DNA of 9,126 nucleotides from an uncultured Alphaproteobacteria bacterium (GCA_937868035.1 CALMLK010000123.1:1-9126); one strand, 5' to 3'; positions 1 to 7,682 are shown, counted from the stretch's first letter. Numbers and translations: made by a program. Notes: generated by a model from the sequence alone, not told the origin.

Positions 1-662
1 GCTTCAACCAGAACGACGAGGAGGTTCTCACCTTCGTGCGTTGGGTCATGGTGCGGAAGCGCGACGACAAGGCCCCCGCGCCAGTTGCCGTTGTGCCTGA
101 ACTGGCATCGGGAGTGCCCGCCTCCGCGCTGGGCAGCGCCTGCCCGCAGATCAGCGACAAGGCCTGGAACACCGACCTCTCCGGCAGCCCGCACCGCTTC
201 GCCGACTACGCCGTGGGCGAGCGCATCGACCATGTGGATGGCATGACGGTCGAGGAAGCCGAACACCAGCTCGCCACGCGGCTCTACCAGAACACGGCCA
301 AGGTGCATTTCAACCAGCACACGGAATCAGCGGGGCGCTTCGGCCGCCGGCTCATCTACGGTGGACATGTGATTTCGCTGGCCCGCGCCCTCTCCTTCAA
401 TGGCCTCGCCAACGCCTTCCACATCGCCGCCATCAACGGCGGCCGCCATGTGGCCCCGCTCTTCGCGGGCGGAACCGTCTATGCCTGGTCGGAAATCCTG
501 GAGGAAACCTGGGTACCGGGACGCGATGACGTCGGCGCACTGCGTATCCGCACCCGCGCCACCTGCAATCTGCCCTGTGCCGCTTTCCCCACCGCCGATG
601 CCACGCCGGATCAGCCAGGCGTCATTCTCGATCTCGACTATTGGGCCCTGATGCCGGTCTAG
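1..662 (+). CDS. mch: Mesaconyl-CoA hydratase (beta-methylmalyl-CoA dehydratase), 3' part only
   Basis: This is the C-terminal 219 residues of a MaoC/hot-dog-fold enoyl-CoA hydratase. The frame is open to the left edge with the coding-like residues FNQNDEEVLTF before the GTG at 36, so that GTG is an internal Val and the start lies outside the window. Mch enzymes are about 340 residues with two hot-dog domains; what remains is the end of the first and the whole second. The second domain carries YQNTAKVHFNQH, matching the spacing of the hydratase-2 motif (D-x-N-P-x-H) with the usual Asp replaced by Asn, followed by RLIYGGHVISLARALSF. In the ethylmalonyl-CoA pathway the enzyme interconverts mesaconyl-C1-CoA and beta-methylmalyl-CoA in the cytoplasm. 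The gene converges on the AEC transporter gene, with stop codons 3 bases apart. Family assignment to MaoC is firm; the exact substrate is inferred from the overall sequence pattern. Confidence 0.82.
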   Translation, partial: FNQNDEEVLTFVRWVMVRKRDDKAPAPVAVVPELASGVPASALGSACPQISDKAWNTDLSGSPHRFADYAVGERIDHVDGMTVEEAEHQLATRLYQNTAKVHFNQHTESAGRFGRRLIYGGHVISLARALSFNGLANAFHIAAINGGRHVAPLFAGGTVYAWSEILEETWVPGRDDVGALRIRTRATCNLPCAAFPTADATPDQPGVILDLDYWALMPV

Positions 663-665
663 GGC

Positions 666-1613
666 CTAGATGTAGCCGGCATCCATGAGCCAGAGCAGGA
701 TGGAAGCCGTGATGGCGGCAAAGCCCGTGCCCAGCGCCACGGCGCCCGAGACGGCAGGCACAGCTTCATCGTTTCGCTGTGCGAAGAGAAACGCATTCGC
801 CCCCGTCGGCATGGCCGCAAAGAGCACGGCAACCTTGATCCACAGGGGCGGCAGGCTCACCACATGGCGTGCCAGCAGGAACACGAAGGCCGGCATCGCG
901 ATCATCTTGAGGGCAATCAGCACGAACATGCCACCCCAGGAGCCTTTGAGATTGTAGGCCGCGAGTGACACGCCCAATGCCACCAGCGCCGTCGGCACGC
1001 CTGCATCACTCAGCATGGCGAGCATCCTGTCGGGCACGGGATGGAGGCCGAGACCGGTGAGGCGCCACAGTCCACCCGCCAGCAGGCCGAGGATGATCGC
1101 ATTGGTCGCGAGCATGCGGAGCAGCGTCTGGCCGGTATCGACGATGGAGAACGCCGCGGCGTTGCGTGCCAGTTCCCGGTGCAGCGTTGCCGAAAACCAC
1201 AGCACGGGCGCATGGATGGAGAGGATCATGCCCAGCGGCACGGCGATCCCGTCACCGAAATGGGCAAGGCCGAGCGGCGTGCCAAGCAGGGCGAGGTTGC
1301 CGAAGCCCGTCGCCATGGAGGCGGCGGCACCGCCCGAGACATTGAGGCTCTCCACGAAATGCGAAACGATGGCGGCAAGAATCCACGCCATCGCCAGCCC
1401 GCCGAAGAAGGCGATCCACAAGGCCCAGGGCGCGCCATCCTGGGACGTCATGCTGGCGACGGTGCGGAACAGGAAGGCCGGAATGGCGACGTTGAACACG
1501 AAGAGCGTGATGCCCCGCCCAGCCACACCGTCAATGATGTTGGCCTTGGCCAGGCCATAGCCCACGACGATCAATCCGAAGACCGGAAGGACCGTCGTGA
1601 CGATGGCGTTCAT
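666..1613 (-). CDS. AEC-family transporter (auxin efflux carrier / malonate transporter type)
   Basis: A 315-residue, very hydrophobic inner-membrane protein of the AEC family, whose members are about 300-320 residues with eight to ten membrane segments. It opens with the family's typical N-terminal helix (VLPVFGLIVVGYGLAKANII). It ends with the conserved C-terminal block AAMPTGANAFLFAQ followed by a last hydrophobic helix ending LLWLMDAGYI. Known relatives move small carboxylates such as malonate or malate; the substrate here cannot be read from sequence. The start ATG lies 22 bases after the leuD stop on the same strand, so it is probably the last gene of an argC-leuD-transporter transcript. 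I see no good Shine-Dalgarno sequence before this ATG, so translation may depend on coupling to leuD. No terminator separates it from the converging mch gene. Confidence 0.88.
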   Translation of the reverse strand: MNAIVTTVLPVFGLIVVGYGLAKANIIDGVAGRGITLFVFNVAIPAFLFRTVASMTSQDGAPWALWIAFFGGLAMAWILAAIVSHFVESLNVSGGAAASMATGFGNLALLGTPLGLAHFGDGIAVPLGMILSIHAPVLWFSATLHRELARNAAAFSIVDTGQTLLRMLATNAIILGLLAGGLWRLTGLGLHPVPDRMLAMLSDAGVPTALVALGVSLAAYNLKGSWGGMFVLIALKMIAMPAFVFLLARHVVSLPPLWIKVAVLFAAMPTGANAFLFAQRNDEAVPAVSGAVALGTGFAAITASILLWLMDAGYI

Positions 1614-1635
1614 GGGAAGCTGCGCGGGTGCCGGC

Positions 1636-2241
1636 TCACAGCCAGCTGTGGCTCGCGGCGGCCTTCGTCTCGTAGGCGTCGATGCTCGCGGCCTTCTCCA
1701 GCGTCAGGCCGATGTCGTCGAGGCCGTTGAGCAGGCAGTGCTTGCGGTGCGCATCGATGTCGAACTTGATCGTGCCGCCATCGGGCCCGCGGATTTCCTG
1801 CTTCGGCAGGTCAATGCTGAGCGTGGCGTTGGCGCCGCGCTCGGCGTCGTCGAGCAGTTTCTTCAGGTCGTCGGGCGAGACCACGATGGGCAGGATGCCG
1901 TTCTTGAAGCAGTTGTTATAGAAGATGTCGGCGAAGCTCGTGGAGATGACACAGCGGATGCCGAAGTCGAGCAACGCCCACGGCGCATGTTCGCGCGATG
2001 AGCCGCAACCGAAGTTGTCGCCCGCCACGAGGATTTCCGCCTTGCGGTAGGCCGGCTTGTTCAGCACGAACTCCGGCATTTCCGTGCCGTCCTGCGTGTA
2101 GCGCATCTCGAAGAAAAGCGACTTGCCCAATCCCGTGCGCTTGATCGTCTTGAGAAACTGCTTGGGGATGATCATGTCGGTGTCGATGTTGACGATGTTG
2201 AGCGGTGCGGCCACGCCATTGAGCACGTCGAATTTCTGCAT
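1636..2241 (-). CDS. leuD: 3-isopropylmalate dehydratase small subunit LeuD
   Basis: A 201-residue small subunit (swivel domain) of isopropylmalate isomerase, which with LeuC converts 2-isopropylmalate to 3-isopropylmalate in leucine synthesis. Near the N-terminus is [13 protein letters not shown] (residues 18-30). The family hallmark [17 protein letters not shown] lies at 74-90 and forms part of the substrate-binding loop. The length matches bacterial LeuD. The start is supported by AAGGA at 2250-2254, nine to ten bases upstream, and this overlaps the argC stop codon (TAA, 2253-2255), so translation of the two genes is probably coupled. leuD is separated from its partner leuC by argC and a small ORF. 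Nothing in the protein looks damaged. Confidence 0.96.
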   Translation of the reverse strand: MQKFDVLNGVAAPLNIVNIDTDMIIPKQFLKTIKRTGLGKSLFFEMRYTQDGTEMPEFVLNKPAYRKAEILVAGDNFGCGSSREHAPWALLDFGIRCVISTSFADIFYNNCFKNGILPIVVSPDDLKKLLDDAERGANATLSIDLPKQEIRGPDGGTIKFDIDAHRKHCLLNGLDDIGLTLEKAASIDAYETKAAASHSWL

Positions 2242-2252
2242 GATGCTGGTCC

Positions 2253-3203
2253 TTACGAAGAGAGGTTCACCGAGGCGGCTTCATCCGCTCCGGTCATGAG
2301 GTTGAGGTTCTGCACGGCGGCGCCCGAGGCGCCCTTGCCGAGGTTGTCGTAGATCGCCATCAGCACCACCTGTCCCCGCTTGTCGTTGCCGAAGACGTGA
2401 AGGCGCATGTCGTTGCTGCCATTGTGGGCTTGCGGGTCGAGGTTGTCGGCGGCGTCGAGGGCAGCGACATGCATGAAGCGGGCGCCCTCGTGATGCGCGG
2501 CAATCACCGCATGAATGTCTGCGGCGGTGATGCCCTTCTTCATCTGCGCGAGGTGCAGCGGCACGCTGGTCAGCATGCCTTGCGCGAAGTTGCCGACCAC
2601 CGGCTGGAACACCACGTCGTGGGCGAGGCCCGTATAGTGTTTCATCTCCGGCAGGTGCTTGTGGGAGAGCGAAAGCCCGTAGGGCCAGTAGTGACTGGCC
2701 GCGTCGCCCTTTGACTCGTAGTCTGCGATCATCTTCTTGCCGCCACCGGAATAGCCGGAGACACCGCCATAGCTCAGCGGCACGTCCGTGGGCAGCAGCC
2801 CCGCTACGATGAGCGGTTTCACCAGCGCGATGAGGCCTTGCGGCCAGCAACCGGGATTGGCGACACGCGCCGCATTGGCAATGCGGTCACGCTGGCTGCG
2901 CTCCATTTCGGCAAAGCCATAGGCCCAATCGGGATGGATGCGAAACGCCGTGGAGGCATCTATGACGCGGGTTTTGGCGCCCGGGGCAATCAATGACACC
3001 GCTTCCACCGCCGCCTCGTCCGGCAGGCAGAGGATCGCCACATCGGCGGAATTGAGAAGCTCACGCCGTGCCGCCGCATCCTTGCGCCGCTCAGGCGCAA
3101 TGGAGAGGAGTTCAAGATCGGTGCGGCCCTTCAGCCGGTCGCGGATCTGCAAGCCGGTGGTTCCGGCCTCGCCGTCGATGAAGATGGTGGTCCTGGCGCT
3201 CAT
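2253..3203 (-). CDS. argC: N-acetyl-gamma-glutamyl-phosphate reductase, type 2 (ArgC)
   Basis: NADPH-dependent reductase of arginine synthesis that converts N-acetylglutamyl phosphate to the semialdehyde. From the chosen start the protein has 316 residues, the size of the shorter type 2 ArgC rather than the roughly 340-residue type 1. The nucleotide-binding turn is [14 protein letters not shown] (7-20). The catalytic cysteine is Cys119 in ANPGCWPQG. The conserved SGYSGGGKK (149-157), HKHLPEM (181-187) and [17 protein letters not shown] (287-303) follow. The frame stays open to an ATG at 3269, but the extra 22 residues are not family-like, so the ATG at 3203, giving [14 protein letters not shown], is preferred; its ribosome binding site is weak. 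It sits 11 bases before leuD, an unusual position between the two leu subunit genes. Confidence 0.93.
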   Translation of the reverse strand: MSARTTIFIDGEAGTTGLQIRDRLKGRTDLELLSIAPERRKDAAARRELLNSADVAILCLPDEAAVEAVSLIAPGAKTRVIDASTAFRIHPDWAYGFAEMERSQRDRIANAARVANPGCWPQGLIALVKPLIVAGLLPTDVPLSYGGVSGYSGGGKKMIADYESKGDAASHYWPYGLSLSHKHLPEMKHYTGLAHDVVFQPVVGNFAQGMLTSVPLHLAQMKKGITAADIHAVIAAHHEGARFMHVAALDAADNLDPQAHNGSNDMRLHVFGNDKRGQVVLMAIYDNLGKGASGAAVQNLNLMTGADEAASVNLSS

Positions 3204-3311
3204 GGTGCGGGGCTCATAGAACAACAGGGCCGCCAGTGCAAAGCGGTTGACGGCATGGCCTTGCTGCAAAAACGCCAGAGTGCCGGAGAAGCCGGCGCAA
3301 GGTCAGGATCA

Positions 3312-3342
3312 GGAAAATGGGAAAGCCATTCCGCGGAATGGC
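3312..3342 (-). terminator. Probable intrinsic terminator after the 51-residue ORF
   Basis: A perfect 18-base palindrome GCCATTCCGCGGAATGGC (3325-3342) begins 10 bases after the stop of the small ORF. On the minus strand it is followed by TTTCCCATTTTCC. The T-run is interrupted, so termination may be partial. A second, weaker candidate lies further on (3272-3297): a GCCGG/CCGGC stem, with a possible outer CGCC/GGCG pairing, followed by TTTTT at about 3268-3272. Confidence 0.5.
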
Positions 3343-3352
3343 GGGAGCGAAC

Positions 3353-3508
3353 TTATTCGCAAGCCGTCTGGCAGGGTTCGGGGAAGAGTTCGTTGCGCGC
3401 CTGCACCGTGGTGAAAGCGGCCATGGCGCCCGCGATGAGCGTCAGAATGACAAGGCCAAAAAGGACGCGGCGGAGAAATTTGGCATCAGCCGTAACAGTC
3501 GAATTCAC
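3353..3508 (-). CDS. Small hypothetical membrane or secreted protein, 51 residues
   Basis: A GTG-started ORF of 51 codons in the gap between leuC and argC, with a good ribosome binding site (AGGGGA, ending 6 bases before the GTG). Residues 1-14 are polar and end in a basic patch (K10, R13, R14). Residues 15-32 form one hydrophobic helix, VLFGLVILTLIAGAMAAF, and the tail is short and acidic, ending with Cys46 and Cys50 (CQTAC). The N-terminus can be read as a membrane anchor with the tail outside. It can also be read as a signal peptide with a V-Q-A site at 35-37, leaving a 14-residue mature peptide with two cysteines. A terminator-like palindrome follows the stop, and inverted repeats precede it. 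I do not recognise a family. The ribosome binding site, the coherent topology and the flanking signals make it credible; expression is not shown. Confidence 0.6.
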   Translation of the reverse strand: MNSTVTADAKFLRRVLFGLVILTLIAGAMAAFTTVQARNELFPEPCQTACE

Positions 3509-3535
3509 GTGAAGTCCCCTAAAACTTGCATACCG

Positions 3536-3556
3536 ATCGGCAACCCCGCTGCCGAT
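3536..3556 (-). promoter_or_regulatory. Stem-loop in the leader of the small ORF
   Basis: ATCGGCA (3536-3542) and TGCCGAT (3550-3556) form a perfect 7-bp stem with a 7-base loop. It lies about 28 bases upstream of the GTG start of the 51-residue ORF and would be in its 5' leader if transcription begins near the upstream palindrome. It could be an RNA hairpin or a protein-binding inverted repeat. Confidence 0.35.
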
Positions 3557-3577
3557 TCGACGTTACCGCCCGGACGT

Positions 3578-3594
3578 GTCTTTAACGTAAAGAC
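3578..3594. promoter_or_regulatory. Operator-like palindrome upstream of the small ORF
   Basis: GTCTTTA-ACG-TAAAGAC is a perfect 7-bp inverted repeat with a 3-base centre, AT-rich against a GC-rich background. The hexamer CGTTAC occurs on either side at 3561-3566 and 3597-3602, 36 bases apart. It lies 70 bases upstream of the small ORF and 88 bases past the leuC stop. The symmetry suits a dimeric repressor or activator. No convincing sigma-70 promoter could be placed next to it, so the role is inferred. Confidence 0.35.
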
Positions 3595-3598
3595 AACG

Positions 3599-3614
3599 TT
3601 ACGCAACCCTTAAC
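3599..3614 (+). promoter_or_regulatory. Near-match to a CtrA binding site
   Basis: TTAC-N7-TTAAC differs by one base from the alphaproteobacterial CtrA consensus TTAA-N7-TTAAC. It lies in the leuC-small ORF gap next to the palindrome at 3578. A single near-match is weak evidence and may be chance. Confidence 0.15.
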
Positions 3615-3648
3615 AGGACGATTCTGAATAGGTCATGAACAGGAGTCG

Positions 3649-3674
3649 GCGCGCGGGCAATTCATCCCGCGCGC
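3649..3674 (-). terminator. GC-rich stem-loop after leuC
   Basis: GCGCGCGGG (3649-3657) and CCCGCGCGC (3666-3674) form a perfect 9-bp stem with an 8-base loop, starting 8 bases after the leuC stop codon on the minus strand. No T-run follows (CGACTCCTGTTC), so it may act as a weak or Rho-assisted terminator, or as an mRNA 3'-end protector rather than an intrinsic terminator. Confidence 0.45.
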
Positions 3675-3681
3675 TCGCGTG

Positions 3682-5091
<1,410 letters not shown>

Positions 5092-5110
5092 CGGAATATC
5101 CTGGCGTGTC

Positions 5111-5130
5111 GGGCCATGGCGGGGCCATGG
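5111..5130. repeat. Tandem GGGCCATGG repeats in the leuC leader
   Basis: GGGCCATGG occurs at 5111-5119 and again at 5122-5130, a spacing of 11 bases, or about one helical turn. Each copy contains the palindrome CCATGG. The pair lies between the predicted leuC transcription start and its ribosome binding site. It could bind a protein on one face of the DNA or form alternative RNA pairings; it could also be chance in GC-rich sequence. Confidence 0.3.
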
Positions 5131-5149
5131 GCGGTCAAATGTCGCCGCT

Positions 5150-5177
5150 ATGTAGCGCGTTGGCCCGCAGAGTCAAA
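5150..5177 (-). promoter_or_regulatory. Predicted leuC promoter (sigma-70 type)
   Basis: On the minus strand TTTGAC (5177-5172), a 16-base spacer and CTACAT (5155-5150) match the rhizobial housekeeping pattern CTTGAC-N16/17-CTATAT with one mismatch per box. It lies 51 bases after the stop of the 62-residue gene. It would start transcription near 5143, giving a leuC leader of about 50 bases. Confidence 0.55.
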
Positions 5178-5228
5178 GCCTGCCGCGCACGGGTTGCATG
5201 GCGTGCATGCCGGAGAGGCAGGCTGGCA

Positions 5229-5417
5229 TCACACCAGCCCGCCCCGGTTCCAGCTGACGAAGGCCTTCGTCCCCTCCCGGGCCAGCCGCACTTCGTCCCG
5301 CATGCGCTTCAATTCCCGGATTTCCTCGGGCGTGAGCCCGGGAAAGGCCCCGTCGGGGGAGATGCGGTCCTTGGGCCGGATACTGATGACCAGCCAGTCG
5401 AACAGTGAAAAAGTCAT
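5229..5417 (-). CDS. Hypothetical protein, 62 residues
   Basis: A small ORF upstream of leuC. The frame is open further to 5465, but the ATG at 5417 has AAGGGA at 5424-5429, six bases upstream, and gives a compact protein. Residues 2-13 are hydrophobic and aromatic (TFSLFDWLVISI), perhaps a short amphipathic anchor. They are followed by a Pro/Gly-containing linker and a charged helix beginning LTPEEIRELKRMRDEVRLAR (28-47) with alternating acid and base residues. No signal peptide or catalytic motif is evident and I do not recognise a family. It has no close co-transcribed partner: leuC starts 137 bases on with its own promoter. A stem-loop touches its ribosome binding site. The strong ribosome binding site and ordinary codon use favour a real gene. 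Confidence 0.6.
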   Translation of the reverse strand: MTFSLFDWLVISIRPKDRISPDGAFPGLTPEEIRELKRMRDEVRLAREGTKAFVSWNRGGLV

Positions 5418-5430
5418 GGTCGTTCCCTTC

Positions 5431-5458
5431 GCGGGACCGCCTCTCCGGCAAATCCCGC
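5431..5458 (-). promoter_or_regulatory. Stem-loop next to the ribosome binding site of the 62-residue gene
   Basis: GCGGGA (5431-5436) and TCCCGC (5453-5458) can pair over six base pairs, with an inner GCC/GGC pairing. The 3' arm ends one base before the AAGGGA ribosome binding site. In the mRNA this could limit ribosome access. Sequence alone does not show that it is regulatory. Confidence 0.3.
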
Positions 5459-5569
5459 GTTGCAAGGCAGGCGCGCGCGAAGGCGCAGGCCGCTGCCGGT
5501 TGATTCAATATTGGTGGTGGAAACAATGGCGCCTGTGGCGCGTCATACGCTTAGCCGCTCAAGCCCCTG

Positions 5570-5589
5570 CCGGACCTGAACGGGTCCGG
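5570..5589 (-). promoter_or_regulatory. Strong hairpin just after an 8-codon leader ORF
   Basis: CCGGACC (5570-5576) and GGTCCGG (5583-5589) form a perfect 7-bp, mostly GC stem with a 6-base loop. On the minus strand it begins three bases after the stop codon of the 8-codon ORF, so a ribosome at that stop would cover or melt its 5' arm. The sequence after the stem has no T-run, so it is not a standard intrinsic terminator; outer CC/GG pairing with a two-base bulge could extend it. Confidence 0.45.
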
Positions 5590-5592
5590 GGA

Positions 5593-5619
5593 TCAGCGTC
5601 GCGTAAAAATATGCTCCAT
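5593..5619 (-). CDS. Possible 8-residue leader peptide (MEHIFTRR)
   Basis: An ATG preceded by GGAGGA (5626-5631) with a 6-base spacer, the strongest ribosome binding site in the window, opens an ORF of only eight codons: MEHIFTRR then TGA. The last two codons are both Arg (CGA, CGC), and a GC-rich hairpin starts three bases after the stop. The next gene on the strand, the 62-residue ORF, begins about 175 bases further on, and htpG ends about 115 bases before. Such an arrangement suits a leader ORF whose translation controls the hairpin, or a small RNA with an internal ORF. No run of a single regulatory amino acid is present, apart from the Arg pair. I cannot match it to a known leader peptide. 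Confidence 0.35.
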   Translation of the reverse strand: MEHIFTRR

Positions 5620-5672
5620 GGTCGATCCTCCGTGGCGATGAATGAGGATGGTGCTCGTAACGGCAGAACGCC

Positions 5673-5711
5673 AAAAAGAAAACAGGGCGCCGAAACTTTC
5701 AGCGCCCTGTT
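5673..5711 (-). terminator. Intrinsic terminator of htpG
   Basis: AACAGGGCGC (5681-5690) and GCGCCCTGTT (5702-5711) form a perfect 10-bp stem with an 11-base loop, 23 bases after the htpG stop. On the minus strand the stem is followed by TTCTTTTT, a classic intrinsic terminator. Confidence 0.9.
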
Positions 5712-5734
5712 GCAATCACGTCACGCTCACCCTC

Positions 5735-7612
5735 TCAGGCGAAGGCGCGGCGCATCACCTCGGCCATGCGCCGCGCGAAGGCAGCGGGGTCAGCCACGGG
5801 TTCGCCCTCCAGCACCTGCGCCTGGTCGAGCAGCAGGTGAGCGGCATCTGCCACGGCGTCAGTCCCCTTGCTGGCGGCGACGGCGGCCAGTGCCTTGATG
5901 AGGCCATGGCCTGCATTCACCTCAAGCACCGGAGCGCTCAGCGAAACACCGGAATCCTTCTGGCGCGACAACAGCCGCTCCAGCGTCCGGTCCATCATGC
6001 CGTCGGCCACGAGGCAGACGGGGCTGTCGGTGAGCCGCTTCGACACACGCACCTCTTTCACCGAATCACCCAGCGCCTGCTTCAGCGCGCCGAGCAACGC
6101 CGTGGTTGCCGCATCCGCTTCCGCCGGCACCGCCTGTTCCGTGGCGGGCTTGATGGCATCGAGGTCGGCAATCCCCTGCGTCACCGACTTGAACGGTTTG
6201 CCGTCGAAGCCAAGGGCCGTGCACACCCAGAAGGAATCCACGGGGTCGGTGAGCAGCAGCACCTCCACGTCGCGTGCCTTGTAGCCTTCAAGCTGCGGGC
6301 TGGCCTTCGCCTTTGCCGCATCCTCGGCTGTCAGGTAGTAGATCGCCGTCTGGTTTTCCTTCAGCCCGGCAACGTAATCACGCAGCGACACGTTCTCGCC
6401 CCGGGTCGAGCGGAAGCGCGCAATCTCGAACAACTGGTCGCGGCGCTCCATGTCTTCATAGAGGCCTTCCTTGATGACCGGCGCAAACGCCTCCCAGATC
6501 TTGCCGAAGGTCGCTGCATCGCCCTCGGCGCATTTCTTCAGTTCGCTGAGCACACGGTTGGTCACGGCCTTGCGGATCGCCGCCACATCCGGATTGTTCT
6601 GCAGCATCTCGCGCGACAGGTTGAGCGGCATGTCGGACGAATCGATGACGCCGCGCACGAAGCGCAGATAGGGCGGCAGCAGCGCCGCATCATCGGCGAT
6701 GAAGACGCGCCGCACATAAAGTCTCTGCCGGCCCTTGCGCTCGGGATCATAGAGGTCGAACGGCTTCTCCGCAGGCACGTAGAGCAGCACGTTGTATTCC
6801 TGCCGCCCCTCGGCGCGGTAATGGATGGTGAGCGCAGGCGGTTCGGCGGAATGGGCAAGACTGTCGAAGAACTCCTTGTGCTGTTCCGCCGTCACCTCGG
6901 TCTTGGCGCGCATCCAGATGGCGCTGCCGGAATTGATCTGGCGCGTCTCTTCACCGCCGGCGAGGAGGATGGGATGCACGATGTGGTCGGAGTAGCTGCG
7001 CACAACGCTCTCGATCTTCCAGTCCTCGAGATAGTCCAGCGCATCGGGCTTGAGGTGCAGCACGATCCGCGTGCCGCGTGCGCTGGCCTCCGCCGTGTTG
7101 ACGGTAAAGGTGCCAAGTCCGTCCGAGGTCCACACATGGGCAGCAGCCTCTCCCGCCTTGCGCGAGATCACCTCGATCTTGTCTGCCACCATGAAGGCCG
7201 AATAGAAGCCGACGCCGAACTGCCCGATCAGGTCCGGCGCATCCGCGGCCCCTGCCATGAAGGCTTCCGTGCCGGAGCGCGCGATGGTGCCGAGGTGCGA
7301 GGCGAGTTCATCCGCCGTCATGCCGATGCCGGTGTCGGTGATCGTCAGCGTCTTGGCGTCCTTGTCGGGCGCCAGCGTGATGGTGAGCGCGGGTTCGGCT
7401 TCGAGGAGATGCGGTGCTGCAATCGCCTCGTAGCGCAGCTTGTCGAGTGCGTCGGAGGCGTTGGAGATCAGTTCGCGCAGGAACACGTCCCGGTCGGAAT
7501 AGACCGAATGCACCATGAGCTTGAGGATCTTGGCGACCTCCGCCTGAAAGGCCTGGGGTTCGCCCGTGGTTGCCTTGATCTTGCTCTTGCTCTTGGACTG
7601 GGCCGCCGCCAT
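5735..7612 (-). CDS. htpG: Molecular chaperone HtpG (bacterial Hsp90)
   Basis: A 625-residue ATP-dependent Hsp90 chaperone that remodels client proteins in the cytoplasm as a homodimer; the length is normal for HtpG. The N-terminal GHKL ATPase fold shows RELISNASDALDKLRYE (46-62, with the catalytic Glu47 and Mg-binding Asn51), TDTGIGMT (92-99), GTIARSGTEAF (108-118), QFGVGFYSAFMVADKIEV (131-148) and GTRIVLHLK (180-188). The middle domain carries YVRRVFIADD and FVRGVIDSSDMPLNLSREML. The frame is open to 7744, but the ATG at 7612 is chosen. It has GAGGT eight bases upstream, and an earlier start would run through the promoter and an upstream terminator. Residues 5-20 are a Lys/Ser-rich extension before the conserved domain. 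It is monocistronic: its own promoter and a strong terminator bracket it. Confidence 0.97.
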   Translation of the reverse strand: MAAAQSKSKSKIKATTGEPQAFQAEVAKILKLMVHSVYSDRDVFLRELISNASDALDKLRYEAIAAPHLLEAEPALTITLAPDKDAKTLTITDTGIGMTADELASHLGTIARSGTEAFMAGAADAPDLIGQFGVGFYSAFMVADKIEVISRKAGEAAAHVWTSDGLGTFTVNTAEASARGTRIVLHLKPDALDYLEDWKIESVVRSYSDHIVHPILLAGGEETRQINSGSAIWMRAKTEVTAEQHKEFFDSLAHSAEPPALTIHYRAEGRQEYNVLLYVPAEKPFDLYDPERKGRQRLYVRRVFIADDAALLPPYLRFVRGVIDSSDMPLNLSREMLQNNPDVAAIRKAVTNRVLSELKKCAEGDAATFGKIWEAFAPVIKEGLYEDMERRDQLFEIARFRSTRGENVSLRDYVAGLKENQTAIYYLTAEDAAKAKASPQLEGYKARDVEVLLLTDPVDSFWVCTALGFDGKPFKSVTQGIADLDAIKPATEQAVPAEADAATTALLGALKQALGDSVKEVRVSKRLTDSPVCLVADGMMDRTLERLLSRQKDSGVSLSAPVLEVNAGHGLIKALAAVAASKGTDAVADAAHLLLDQAQVLEGEPVADPAAFARRMAEVMRRAFA

Positions 7613-7653
7613 TTTTCGCACCTCACCGGAAATCTTGCGTGAATGTGACGCCC

Positions 7654-7682
7654 ATATCGGCAGGGCCATGCAGTGCGTCAAG
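7654..7682 (-). promoter_or_regulatory. Predicted htpG promoter
   Basis: On the minus strand CTTGAC (7682-7677), a 17-base spacer and CGATAT (7659-7654) match the rhizobial sigma-70 consensus CTTGAC-N17-CTATAT with one mismatch. The start point would be near 7646, 34 bases before the ATG. Because htpG is a heat-shock gene in many bacteria, RpoH may also read this promoter (CTTG in the -35 fits both factors), but the -10 looks like sigma-70. No CIRCE element is visible. Confidence 0.7.

Noticed and set aside
1015..2001. Several plus-strand open frames across the transporter and leuD
   Set aside because: They are mirror frames of clear minus-strand genes with no ribosome binding site or domain.
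3204..3269. Longer N-terminus for argC
   Set aside because: The extra 22 residues precede the family N-terminus and no ribosome binding site supports the earlier ATG.
3255..3613. Two overlapping plus-strand open frames in the leuC-argC gap
   Set aside because: They run through the terminator palindrome and operator-like repeats, and their sequences are the antisense of the 51-residue ORF, which has the better ribosome binding site and topology.
5092..5150. Leucine leader-peptide attenuator for leuC
   Set aside because: The only leader frame with an ATG (reading MAPPWPDTP) has no Leu codon run, overlaps the leuC start and has no terminator hairpin.
5173..5526. 117-codon minus-strand frame overlapping the 62-residue gene
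   Set aside because: It is an alternative frame without a ribosome binding site, and it runs into the leuC promoter; the 62-residue frame has AAGGGA at the right distance.
5642..7642. 666-codon plus-strand open frame
   Set aside because: It is antisense to htpG. Its composition (His, Arg, Gly rich) is typical of the reverse frame of a GC-rich gene, and htpG is certain.
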